From contig NC_133108.1 in the NCBI RefSeq assembly GCF_022965805.1, forward strand, positions 20,489,545-20,553,544: 64,000 nucleotides of DNA, written 5' to 3'. Below, in pieces: positions 11,223 to 21,652 of this stretch. Each line of letters starts with the position of its first letter. Position 1 is the stretch's first letter. The translations under genes were made by a program, and so were the position numbers. The notes beneath the pieces are model-generated. The model made no database searches. It was given only the letters and a program-made list of their open reading frames with translations, and had not been told where the DNA came from. The stretch comes from Primulina eburnea (lineage: Eukaryota > Streptophyta > Magnoliopsida > Lamiales > Gesneriaceae).

Positions 11223-12987
11223 ATGGAGAAGGAGGTAGGAGATAATTCGAACCCGGGGTCATCTAAGTTTCCACTGGAGGCGTTGTTTGGGGATTTTAGT
11301 AGGATGATGACGACCCAAATGGAGTCGTTGCATGAGAGGTTGGGTAAACTTGAGGTTAGTGTTAGTGGGGGTAAACCTAAGCCTAGGGATTTGGGTAGAG
11401 ATGACGAGGAGTATGATCTAGGAGGAGGCGATGAGAGTCAAAATGAGAATTGGGGTAGGAATGGAAGAGATAGAGGATTTGGTAGAGGAAGAAGGGTGGC
11501 CATGCGGGGTAGGTATGAGGAGACTAGGGAAGATGGTCACATGGGTAGTATTAAGATGAAAATCCCTTCATTCCATGGGAAGTCTGATCCGGAGGCGTAC
11601 TTAGAATGGGAAAAGAGGGTAGAGTTCGTTTTTGAATGTCACCACTACTCCGAACAAAAGAAGGTGAGGTTGGCAGTGGTTGAATTCTTAGATTATGCTC
11701 TCATTTGGTGGGATCAATTAGTGACCATATCAATTAGTGACCACTAGGAGGAGGTGTAATGAGAGGCCTATTGAGTCTTGGGATGAGATAAAGAGCGTGA
11801 TGAGAAAAAGGTTTGTGCCTAATCACTATTATAGGGAGATGTTTAAGAGGCTTCAAACCTTGAGGCAAGGGTCAAGGAGTGTTGAGGACTACTATAAGGA
11901 GATGGAGGTAGTCATGATTAGGGCCAATATTGAGGAAGATAATGAAGCAACCATGGCTCGTTTTCTTTGTGGCTTAAACAGGGAAATCCAAGATCAAGTT
12001 GAGCTTCGGCACTACTTGGATCTAGACGAGATGGTGCAAATGGCCATAAAGGTGGAACAACAACTAAAAAGGCGTGGAGTTGGCCGCACCAATCAAGCCG
12101 GGGGGTCATCATCTTCTTGGCAATCCAATGTTGTGAAGCGTGAGGAGAATAAAGTGGAGTCCAAGCCAAGATTTGACACTAAGCAAGAGGCGCCTAAGCA
12201 AGGAGTCCAAGGTAAATCTGAAACTCCTTCTAATCGTTCTAGGGATACTAAATGCTTTAGATGTCAAGGGTTGGGTCATATTGCTAGTGAATGTCCTAAT
12301 AAGAGAGTGATGGTTTTGAATGCTTGTGGTGAGTATGAGTCCCAAAGCGAGGGTAGTGATGATGATATGCCTGGATTGGAGGATCCCGATGAGGGATATG
12401 AGGCGGTTGTAGGAGAATCGTTGGTGACTAGGCGTATCATGATTGGCCAAGTCGAGGAGGAGGAGACCAATCAAAGGGGGAACTTGTTCCATACTAGGTG
12501 CTTTGTGAACGAAAAGGTTTGCAACGTTATTATAGATGGGGGAAGTTGCACCAACGTAGCTAGTTGTGAGATGGTGGAGAAGTTGATTTTGCCTACTTTA
12601 AAGCACCCTCAACCATATAGACTTCAATGGTTGAATGATTGTGCGGAAGTGAAAGTAAATAGGCAAGTACTAGTGTCCTTTTCTATCGGGAAGTATGCGG
12701 ATGAGGTTTTGTGTGACGTGGTGCCTATGCATGCTTGTCATATCTTATTGGGTAGGCCTTGGCAATTTGATAGGAAGGTAACACATGATGGTTTCAAGAA
12801 TAGGTACTCATTTGTCCTAAACAAAGAACCAATTATATTACTACCTTTGTCACCAAAACAAATACTTGAAGATCAATTGAAAAAGAAAAAAAAAGATGAG
12901 GCCGAAAAAAAGAGTGTCCAAAAGAGTGAGATGGCCTTCGAAAAAGAAAAAGACAATTATATGGTCGAAAGAAAGAGTGAACAATAG
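11223..12987 (+). pseudogene. Gag-protease of element A, copy 2 (frameshifted)
   Basis: Same organisation as copy 1: start ATG at 11223, Gag core, the 16-bp duplication (11713-11728 and 11729-11744, one base different between halves) with a stop at 11745-11747, resumed Gag from 11737, CCHC knuckle near 12254-12295, DGGS protease near 12526, and the TAG at 12985-12987. Scattered single-base differences from copy 1 change a few residues, for example Ser to Pro in the N-terminal region and His to Gln in LRHGSRS/LRQGSRS. Both copies carry the same two lesions, so Gag-Pro as a single product is unlikely from either without recoding. Confidence 0.9.
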
Positions 12988-12993
12988 AGTGAG

Positions 12994-14517
12994 ATGACCA
13001 TAGACAAGAAAAAAGAGAGAGAAAAAGAGGCCAAAGAGAAAGAAAAGAAAAATAATTTGATGGCCCAAAGGAGTGAAAAGAATGAGATTGAGAGTTGTTT
13101 ATTAGTGCATAAACCATTACATGTACCTTTGTACAAAGTGGTTTACTCATATTGTGATGAAATCGCCGGTTCAATCCTGAGCATTGTTACTTCTTCTTTG
13201 CAGGATTACGGTAATGCCATGATGGGGAGGCTAGCAAGTGTTGTTGGTGTGAGGATACAATGGGATGAACCATATGGATCCAAGAGCCATAGCGATGAGG
13301 TAAGGTTAGTTGTCAACACAACACCTATGAGGTATGATTTTCTTCCTTACCTTAATTCATTGTTGTTTTGTTTTCAAGAACTATGGGGACAAGTTGGAAA
13401 TGTGATTTTTAGAAGATGTGAATGTGATTTAATCTTGTTGCCTAAGTGTCATAGAAGTGAGAATGAATATGCACTGCATGAATTAGATTCAAATGTTATT
13501 GATTTTGAGTGTTCAAAGATTGTCCAATTGACACTTTATCTTGGCAATGACCTATGTGCATTAGAATTAAATTCATGTGGTGAGTTAAATGAATATAAGA
13601 ATTTCTTTGTCCATGATGAATATAATTTTAAGGAGATTAAGTTGTTCATGTTATGCTTATTTTATGAGTTACCCGCTAGTGATGCATATTGTTATGATTT
13701 CATTATTGATAAGATGCATGACTTTCTATATTGGTTACATATGAAGAGGTATGTCGAATGGTGTTGTGACGAGGGTCTTGCATGTATGAAGATAGCAACT
13801 AGGTTAGGGTTTTATGACATGCATGACTTAATTCTTAGTCCTAGTAAGCAATATATTTACATTTGTGCCATACTTGCTTTGGTGCTGACTAGGTCTAAGA
13901 AGGGGAGGAACTTGATATTTGTGATACTTAATCATATTTTATCATTTGGTGTCCTTTGTTGTTTGGTGTATATTGAGGTTGGTGATTTGATAGTGAAAGA
14001 AACCTTGGAGTTGGAGTTCAAAGCGTGGATGGAGCACGTGGGCGATAGCACCTACAAACTTGAGTTTGAAGGTAAGCATATTGGACATACAATTATTGTT
14101 GTTACTAACTTGCTCCGTTTCTGTGTAGGTAGTAAAGATTTGAGGACAAATCCTTTTCAAGAAGGGGAGGATGATGCGATCGTGGTAGCCGTGCACGGGC
14201 GTGTGAACAAAGAAGATGGATTTACGTGCGTAGAGCAAAGAGGTGGAGGGCTCGTGATGCATGGGAATGTGCTTGGAAGCCAAAAGAATATCATTCAAGC
14301 ATGTGAGGAAAAGGCCGAGTCTGGACGGACCCGCACACGGACCTGCATACGGGGTCCGTGTCCTTTACAACCTGAGATGAGCTTTTCCAGTGCCTGCACG
14401 GACCTGAAGACGGACCCAGGCACGGGGTCCGTGCCCTATGTATTTGGCGAAGACAGTGCCTACACGGACCCGTACACGGAGGTGAGCACGGGGTCCGTGT
14501 CCCTTGATCCCGACTGA
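12994..14517 (+). CDS. Element A ORF3, unidentified protein (copy 2)
   Basis: Second copy of the unidentified ORF, 507 aa from the first ATG after the TAG at 12985-12987. It remains open over its full length and reads into LTR3, as copy 1 reads into LTR2. Differences from copy 1 are few (for example IVGSIPTIV versus IAGSILSIV). An open frame of this length in AT-rich DNA, unbroken in both copies, argues for coding capacity at the time of the last replication. The tandem copies are too similar to test selection. Confidence 0.55.
   Translation: MTIDKKKEREKEAKEKEKKNNLMAQRSEKNEIESCLLVHKPLHVPLYKVVYSYCDEIAGSILSIVTSSLQDYGNAMMGRLASVVGVRIQWDEPYGSKSHSDEVRLVVNTTPMRYDFLPYLNSLLFCFQELWGQVGNVIFRRCECDLILLPKCHRSENEYALHELDSNVIDFECSKIVQLTLYLGNDLCALELNSCGELNEYKNFFVHDEYNFKEIKLFMLCLFYELPASDAYCYDFIIDKMHDFLYWLHMKRYVEWCCDEGLACMKIATRLGFYDMHDLILSPSKQYIYICAILALVLTRSKKGRNLIFVILNHILSFGVLCCLVYIEVGDLIVKETLELEFKAWMEHVGDSTYKLEFEGKHIGHTIIVVTNLLRFCVGSKDLRTNPFQEGEDDAIVVAVHGRVNKEDGFTCVEQRGGGLVMHGNVLGSQKNIIQACEEKAESGRTRTRTCIRGPCPLQPEMSFSSACTDLKTDPGTGSVPYVFGEDSAYTDPYTEVSTGSVSLDPD
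14159..14171 (+). promoter_or_regulatory. Polypurine tract, element A copy 2
   Basis: AAGAAGGGGAGGA immediately before LTR3. Confidence 0.85.
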
Positions 14518-15040
14518 AGATGAGTTACAGTATGTACACGGACCCAGACACGGAGGTCTGCACGGGGTCCGTGCCTAGTGTTTCTGCGCGACAAAATTAC
14601 CTTTTTTAGAGTTTTATTTTGTTAGGAAACTAGATTTTATGATATCTTTTGATATATAGACTATGTTGAACGAATTTTGGAACACAATACACATATTATT
14701 TTGAGTTTATCAAACTTGTGAGAATTTTCTCTCAACTTTTCAAAGCTTTTAACTTTGTCAAATCAAATCAAACTTATCAAAGTTTTTAACTTTGTGGCGT
14801 TTGTCGATCGTTGCTTGTGCGGATTGTCGTAGGCAAAGTTCTTCGAAGGTTCGTATAGTTTTCGATTGTTTATCCTCGTGTTTATTTGTTGCTAAACTCT
14901 TGCTAGTTTAGAGGTGAATATCACACAATACTTGAATCAAAAGATCGGGAAAACACACGGATCTTAATATCGTAATTGAATAGAGGGTGCGATTTATTTT
15001 TAATCGTGTTTGCTATTTATTCGTATCAAGATTCACGTCA
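14172..15040 (+). repeat. Element A LTR3
   Basis: An 869-bp LTR ending ATTCACGTCA, followed by the right TSD CTAGG and the resumed Copia-type LTR. Palindrome array at about 14322-14576. Confidence 0.95.
14322..14576 (+). repeat. Family-A palindrome array in LTR3
   Basis: Same four-unit CACGGACC/GGTCCGTG array, matching the LTR2 version. Confidence 0.85.
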
Positions 15041-15045
15041 CTAGG

Positions 15046-16271
15046 GAATCATGTAAGCGATGTTGCAAGCCGTTTAACATGATTGGTTGGGTACTATCAG
15101 ACTTGAGTTCTGACGTTCTTATTATCAAGGAGTTGATAAGTAAGAATGGAGCAATTGAGGTATACTCATATAAGGACATGTTTAGTCCCGAATCACATGG
15201 AGATGTGAATCCACAGTTAGTTGTATCAATGAACCATTGAGGGCCACACGAGTGCTAAATTTCTAGATCCCGTTGAGAAGTTAAAATAGTTCAATGTATT
15301 GAACGGCTTGTAAAGGAATTTATAAGCATAAATAAAAATAGAAGTATGACTTCTATAAGGAGAATGTTACTTTTAATTTGAGAAAGTGTTACTAAATTCA
15401 AAGTTGGCCAAATAAATAATGTATTTTGAAAATTGTGATTTTCATAAACATTATTATGGGCTAAATTAAATTAATTCAAGTGTTGAATTAATTAAACATT
15501 AGTGGACCTAGTAGTATCCAAATAATTAAATTAATTCAAGTGTTGAATTAATTAAATAAAATTGGGCCTTGTAGAGCCCAATTAGAGATAATTATTTGTT
15601 TGAGAAGGATTGAGACATTTAAATATGTTTGAGACATTTAAATATGGATTGAGCCCACCATACATATTTGTTTGGGTCTCAAATATGTTTGAGACATTTA
15701 AATAAAAAGTTTAAGGGTCTTGTAATTGTTACAAGTCCAAGTAGAAAGTATGCGAGGGAGGTGAAGGATTGGAGGCTACTTTTTTAATATCCAAGGCATG
15801 ACATGCATATGCTCACTTTAACTTTTTCATACACCAAGAAAAACACTCCTCCTTCTCTCCTCCCCTTAGATGGCCGAAATTTTCAATTAAAATCTCCACC
15901 ATATTTTTGCATCTTCAATTTTTGAAGATTGCACTCTCTTCTCAAAGAAAAATTCTCTAATTTTTCTAATGCAAAATTAGATCGGATCTTTCTTGTTGGT
16001 GGTGGGCTTAATTTTTGAGCAAGTTGTGCTCTTGGAAGCTTGAAGATTAATTAGTCTTGCCATTGAAGAGTTTAGTTGTTTGACAACTAAGTTGGAGCCA
16101 TCATCAATCTTTTAAGATTGATCGGTAATTTTCTAAAAAAATCTATGAATGTCATTTTGTGTTTTATTGTATTTGCTATACAATATAGTTTAGGGTGCTC
16201 GATTTTCATGCTAGAAAAATATTTTTGAAACTTCCGTTGCGCAAGCAAGCACCTTAATCGATCCCCTTTCA
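15046..16271 (+). mobile_element. Copia-type (Angela-like) LTR, right part
   Basis: Continuation of the LTR that starts at 4442. It ends near CTTCCGTTGCGC and AATCGATCCCCTTTCA. No tRNA-Met primer site follows, so this is a solo LTR or a decayed end. It contains short direct repeats: about 31 bases around TTAATTCAAGTGTTGAATTA repeated 60 bases apart (about 15466 and 15526), and TTTGAGACATTTAAATA-like text repeated near 15620-15705. Confidence 0.65.
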
Positions 16272-17573
16272 ATGGATTCCTCCCATAATTTGGGCATATT
16301 CCATGTTGTGTGTTTGCGCTTTTGAGTCATTTAGAAAGAGTTATAACTTACGACCGAATCGAGGCCTACAACATTTGGTAAACGAAGTCAGATTATTTCA
16401 CAACTTTGGCATGATCACGTGCCTGGCACGCCCCGAAATTTTGAGTCAAACACTTATGTTTCACTAAAATGCAACCAAAAAACTGCACACAAATCCAAGA
16501 AAATCTAATTCTTCTAGCAATTTTCAATATATAGTAATAGTTTTGCTTGGGTAAATCTCACGAAGAACCTCAAATAACACTTACTATTCCTCGAGCAACA
16601 CAACCAGCTATCTTGTAAAGTTTAACACAGCCAAAGGAAAAAAATAGAATAATTTTTATACATTGATTATGAGGAAAATGATATGAAAATTGTAGTTTGA
16701 AATTTTTTTCTTGAAGAAATTACAGAACAAAGAAATATGTAAGGTAAACACTTACTCTAAAAGTCCATTATCACCGCATAAAAGATTTTAGACTACATTT
16801 TGAGATTTTTTTTTATTTTAGAAATAAATTAAATTCGTAAGCAAACCAAACAGCTCAAAGTAAATTGTATCGTAGTGCTCTAGGAGATGTTAGAGAGCAT
16901 AGTCATTAAATGTGGCTACGAAAAGGATGCACGCTTATAGTGCACTGAAAATTAGAGAGCATTGCATAACGACGATAATGTTGTGCAAATATCACATTTT
17001 ATATGGAACATAATTATTTATGTCACCGTGAAATTGTCTTATTAATCACGTATGATTCAATTAAATATCGAAAAGGAATTTCCCTTTCACAAAATGCTAC
17101 TGGTTTATAATTTCAAGAGCGACCTTGGTGTTCACCAAATATCACATTTCCCATTATTGTCTCCCTCCAAAACCCTCTATATGTTTTTCGAACACATAAA
17201 CGACGACACAAACATCATTGTGATATTATTTTTCAACCTTTGCTTCACTGCAAAATTATAAATGAGAAAATACTTAAAACTTTAGAGCACCATGTTCATA
17301 CATTATGCCAAACGGTTGGTGTACAAATTGAGTTATGTCCAAACCTTAGGGAAAACGACACAAACATCATTCAATAAACTGAAATAAAAATAATTATTCT
17401 AGTAAGACAACACTAAATCTCTATCCTAAATGCGCACGCAAAAATAAGAAAACAAAAAAATAAGGTTCTTACCGTCGCGTGATTGAAGAATTACATTCAA
17501 GAGAATCCATCGTGTGACAGAAGTTTGGGATGGGAGATTTAACTTGAAAGAGAATGTGTCGTGCTGAGAAGTT
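16272..17573. other. Unassigned AT-rich stretch
   Basis: About 1.3 kb between the solo Copia-type LTR and LTR D1. ORFs are short and uninformative (for example 17052-17261). I see no domain, array or RNA gene. Confidence 0.4.
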
Positions 17574-18468
17574 TGTATAAGGTCCAAAAATTAAGACGAC
17601 ATAATCCAACTGCATGCAAATCTAGGAAATATGAAAAATGACTAATTAAATAATTTTAATGACTAAATTGATTATGTGACATTTGTATATGATATTTTAG
17701 TAGTTTTTCTACTTACATGCATTAAAATGTATTTTTAAGAATTATTCGAGATGCGATCGAGGAACGGAGACCGAGGGCTGAAAAATAGAAAATGTTTTAT
17801 TTAATAATTAATTTTAATTATTTTAAATATGGTTGATGTTTTTTCATATTTTTGAAAATAAGGGGTTTTGAGGTGCTTTTATACGACGATACATAAATTT
17901 TATCGATGTTGGATTTTCAACAAAAATACGAACGTTTTGACAACCCAGCTAATAAATTCACAAACATTATTCGACAAAATAATTTTTTTAATAATTTAAT
18001 GAAACACTAATGGGCTAAATGAGCCTAACTAACTCCATTAATGGGCCTAAGCTAGCAATTAGAGTTTAATTAGGATTTATTAAATATTTAAGGTAATAAT
18101 CACCCCATTAAACCTAAGAACCTCACGCCCCACACCCCAACTCAAGACAAATTCTTATTTTTCTCACGGAACACACATCAAACTTCAAGAGCAAGAGTTT
18201 CGAATTTTACAAAGAAAAATCAATCCAAGGTAGATCGTCATCGTTCTTCTTCATCGACAACATTTAATCGTGCGTTAAATACGCAAAGGCACGTCATACA
18301 TCTACTTTTCTTGTCTATCACATCGTATTATCGTTTTAAATTACGTTTGTACGAGAAGCATGATGTTCTTATGAATATTTTCATAATATTGCATATACAT
18401 GTGGTAAACTTATGATTTTAAGTTCCAAAGTCATGTTTTTATGTTTTTAAGAGGGCTGCCATGATTAG
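17574..18468 (+). mobile_element. LTR D1, first segment
   Basis: Starts TGTATAAGGTCCAAAAATTA. It is the plus-strand counterpart of the reverse-strand LTR D3 (44516-47947). For example GATCGAGGAACGG and GACCGAGGGCTGAAAA here match the complement of 47740-47770. It runs to GGCTGCCATG, where element C is inserted at TSD ATTAG. It continues at 55266 and 58423. The LTR is long (about 3 kb) and non-coding, in the style of Tekay/Del Gypsy elements. That lineage name is tentative. Confidence 0.75.
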
Positions 18469-19864
18469 TGATAGGACTCGTTTTTACGTGTTTTTAGTGT
18501 TGGTTTTGAGTCGCATTCATGTATCATATTAGTTTGTTTAGTTTAATTTTGCATCTTTTTAGCATTATTTAGCATTTGACTGATCTCGTGTATTTTGTGG
18601 TGATTTTGTAGGAATTGAACCCAAAAGTGGGAGAAACTTTGGCATAATATCAAAGAGGATTCGCTTTTGACCGCCCCAGCGAGCATTTTGGTCTGGACAA
18701 GGAGTTTATGCGCTAGTGCCTCGCTAGGGCGGTCAAAAGTGACCGCCCCAGCGAAACCAGGGACATGCTCAAGAAGTTTATTCGAGGACCTCTCGCTAGG
18801 GCGGTCAAAATATACCGCCCTAGCGAGAAGCAAGATTGAGAAAGATTTGTTCCCAAATTTTGAGGGACTCTATCCTACACCTAAACATAACACACGAGAT
18901 CAGCAGCCGTTTTTCAGACTTTATCAGACTTTTCATCATTTTTCTTGGAGAGTAGGCTAGGAGCAAAGGAGATTTCGAAGACTTCGAGATTTCCACGCGT
19001 CGTGGCTGTTACCCGTCGTCATCTTTAGTATTTTCATTATTCAGTATTTGATTTCTTACATTGATTGTTGGTTTTTATCATGAATTTCAGTAGCTAAACT
19101 CTAAATTTGTTGGGATTTGAGGGGATCCTATTCCGTACTCGGTGTTTGATATTATTTCTCGACGTGTTTATTAGTGATTTGTTTATGCTATTGTTATTTC
19201 TTGCTTCAAACGAAGACTAGCTAACTTCTTTTGATTATTTCATGTTGTTAATGATTTCGATAGAATAATTAACAATACGATCAAAAAGTATAAACCACGG
19301 ATTTGCGATTTTAGTAGATATATGGAATTGGGTACGTGTCGATAGTGATAGTTCACCCGGATGAAAGCTAGTGGATTCCATAGAATGTAATGCAATCTTG
19401 AACTGTTAAATACTTGAGGACACTTGAGTACTGCATGTTTAGGATTAGTATTAATCTTGCTCGACAGAGTATATTAATTAGTCTAGGGAATTCCGTCGAA
19501 TGCACGAGTAAAAGTCGAGTGTAATTATTTAAACACGAGTGGTAGGTGAACTGATAATTCCCAACAAACTCATTTCTCATTTGATTTAATCCAAATTAAT
19601 CATTGCGTTCTTGAACACGTTTTCTTTGCATTTTAATTATTTTAATTGTTTAATTTACATTAGTTTAATCATCAACTCAATTTATCGTTGCTAAAGAAAT
19701 TTTACTTGAAAATAAAAATAGTGTAACGCAGTCCTTGTGGATCGATACTCGTATTCACTTACGTTTATTATAACTTGACTATCGTGCACTTGCGATATTT
19801 AAATCGAGCTTTCTTTTATAAAATAAATTTTGGGACTATTCACCGTGCAAGTTTTGCTCGATCA
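18469..19864 (+). repeat. Element C 5' LTR
   Basis: Starts TGATAGGACTCG and ends TTGCTCGATCA, 1396 bp. It carries the GC-rich palindrome array at 18663-18827. No obvious TATA box follows the array. Confidence 0.93.
18663..18827 (+). repeat. Family-C palindrome array in 5' LTR
   Basis: Two full units plus one half unit. The best unit is 18792-18827, with perfect 14-base arms CTCGCTAGGGCGGT and ACCGCCCTAGCGAG around an 8-base loop. The first unit (about 18663-18685) has lost most of its left arm. Confidence 0.85.
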
Positions 19865-19870
19865 AGTTTT

Positions 19871-19888
19871 TGGCGCCGTTGCCGAGGA
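19871..19888 (+). promoter_or_regulatory. Primer binding site, tRNA-Asp type (element C)
   Basis: TGGCGCCGTTGCCGAGGA lies 6 bases after the LTR and matches the 3' end of plant tRNA-Asp with one mismatch, the usual Athila primer site. Confidence 0.88.
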
Positions 19889-19990
19889 CTGTTGATTCAC
19901 AATTTTTTATTTTTCATTTAAATTCTTTAGTATTATTTATTTTATTGTTATTTGATACTCTCATTGTGTTGCAGATTTTTCTTGTGGTGC

Positions 19991-20066
19991 ATGCGAAGAT
20001 CACTCGAGTTTAAGCTTGAGCCTTTTGACCCCGAGATTGAACGCACAGCTAGACGTCGACTACAGC
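19991..20066 (+). pseudogene. Element C gag, N-terminal fragment
   Basis: ATG at 19991 opens MRRSLEFKLEPFDPEIERTA, the same start motif as the intact Gag of element B (MRRSQNLDLL, DPEIERTARR). The frame is cut after 25 codons by insertion of element B at TSD ACAGC and resumes at 41284. Confidence 0.85.
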
Positions 20067-20250
20067 TGATAAGTGCAATTTATTGTACTTTTATTACTTG
20101 TTTTTAACTTGGAATTTTGTGATTCTTGAGCAGGTTTTATTTGATATGTTGTTGTTTTTGTTATTGTAGTTTGGAAGCTTAGAAACGAGAGTTTGGAATG
20201 ATAAAGTGATGAATTAGAAGGTGCAAGGGACAAAGATACACGAAGCACTA

Positions 20251-20473
20251 CTGCACCCGCGCCACACCAAGCGCCGCGGCCGCACTACCTGCCGAGAAGA
20301 CAGCGCCCCGCGCTGCTTACATGAGCGCCCCCGCGCCAACTGCCGAGGCATGACCGCACCCGCGGTCATGCAAGCGCCGCACCCGCGCTGTCAACTCTGC
20401 AGCAAGAGATTTTTATGCGAAAGGACACCGCACCCGCAGTCCTTATACTGCTGCACCCGCGGTCATGCACAAA
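20251..20473 (+). repeat. Family-B palindrome array in 5' LTR
   Basis: About nine units built on CCGCACCCGCGGT or AGCGCACCCGCGCT. The clearest, at 20348-20371, has 10-base arms GCATGACCGC and GCGGTCATGC around ACCC. One unit here has lost a C (GCGCCCCGCGCT) compared with the 3' LTR. Confidence 0.88.
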
Positions 20474-20558
20474 CACCATTCCGGAAATTAAGAAACTTTG
20501 TGGACTTTGAACAAAAGAATGGGAAAATGGTGTGCTACGTGATGTATCTTGTCTAGAG

Positions 20559-20566
20559 TATAAAAG
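20559..20566 (+). promoter_or_regulatory. TATA box of element B 5' LTR
   Basis: TATAAAAG lies about 90 bases downstream of the palindrome array, placing the array in the U3 promoter region. It is repeated at 40331-40338 in the 3' LTR. Confidence 0.6.
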
Positions 20567-21517
20567 GGTCTCTTTATTATCATCTAGGGTATGGAGAGAA
20601 GCTAGGAAAAGGGTGGAGGCTACAAAGAAGAAGATTGAAGATCAAGAAGATCATCTCCAACAAGTTCTTGCACATCTTTGGACAAAAACTTCATACACTC
20701 CAAAACTCTTGTTCTAAGTTCTTTCTTTCTTTATTTTTACTTTTATTTTGATATGTCTTGTTTAAGATTTATGTGTTGTTGTTTTATTTTCATTATTATG
20801 AACTAAATCTTAATTCTAGAGGTATGATGGAACAAAACTAGAAACCATGTGTTGAGATTCATGATTTATGCTATATAAGTTGTCTTTATTGTTTATTTGT
20901 GTTTTTTCAATCTTAATGCTTTCATTTTATTGGCCATATCTTGAATGATTTGTATGTTATAAATTATCACTTGAAAAAGGAAATTTATAATCAAGAAAGG
21001 GAAAAATACATCGATGGTATTGATATAGTTCGAGAGGACATATTTTGCTATTGAAGCTATAAAAAGAATTTAGTGCTTGTTGTTGTATTATTTAATTATT
21101 GATTGTCGACGGAGACGTTGCAATCTTTTGTTAGATAATTAGTATCTACTTAGCACTCGAGAGAGGGAGTAGATAATTATAGAATTCTTGGTTAATGAAT
21201 AAGAAGGACAATTATAATATAGCTACACACAATAGCACATGGTGGATAGTTGAGTGAAGTCGGACCTCTAGATCTTTTATTCCATTGTTAAACTCTGTTT
21301 GGTATTAAAATTAAATTTATTTTCAATTCAGTTATTGGTATGAACAAATCTGTTATTTGATTATTCTAAATAAAATCGAGACTATTCTAATTACAAGCAT
21401 TAGTATAAATTTAGAAATTACATTCCTCGTGGGATCGATACTTGTACTTAAATTACATTTTATTATAGCTTGACGCCGTGCGCTTGCGAGCATTAAAGAA
21501 AACACGCTACAAGTTTT

Positions 21518-21535
21518 TGGCGCCGTTGCCGGGGA
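21518..21535 (+). promoter_or_regulatory. Primer binding site, tRNA-Asp type (element B)
   Basis: TGGCGCCGTTGCCGGGGA, an exact match to the 3' end of plant tRNA-Asp, 6 bases after the LTR. Confidence 0.9.
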
Positions 21536-21652
21536 GTGTAAAATTTGAATTTATATTAGTATTGTTACCAATTAGTCTAGATTTTAATTTAGAGCTATTT
21601 TTATTATACTACATTAAACACTGATTTGTTTATTGTTTTTGTTTGACAGTGC

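Larger units (their letters stand above)
5314..15040 (+). mobile_element. Tandem non-autonomous Ty3/gypsy element 'A' (LTR-int-LTR-int-LTR)
   Basis: Three 869-bp LTRs (5314-6182, 9745-10613, 14172-15040) flank two internal regions of about 3.56 kb, giving a repeat unit of about 4.43 kb. The whole array is bounded by the 5-bp TSD CTAGG (5309-5313 and 15041-15045), and the LTRs start TG and end CA, so both outer ends are genuine insertion ends. Each internal region has a tRNA-Met primer site, a long leader, gag-protease broken in the same two ways, and a third ORF in place of reverse transcriptase, RNase H and integrase, then a PPT. It must depend on enzymes from another element. LTR2 and LTR3 share several differences from LTR1, which fits unequal recombination between LTRs rather than two separate insertions. 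Confidence 0.93.
20067..21511 (+). repeat. Element B 5' LTR
   Basis: 1445 bp, starts TGATAAGTGCAATTTATTG and ends CACGCTACA. It contains the palindrome array (20251-20473) followed by a TATA box (20559-20566). Confidence 0.94.

Noticed and set aside
19871..19888. tRNA gene fragment
   Set aside because: The match to the tRNA-Asp 3' end is the retrotransposon primer binding site; no tRNA cloverleaf is present.
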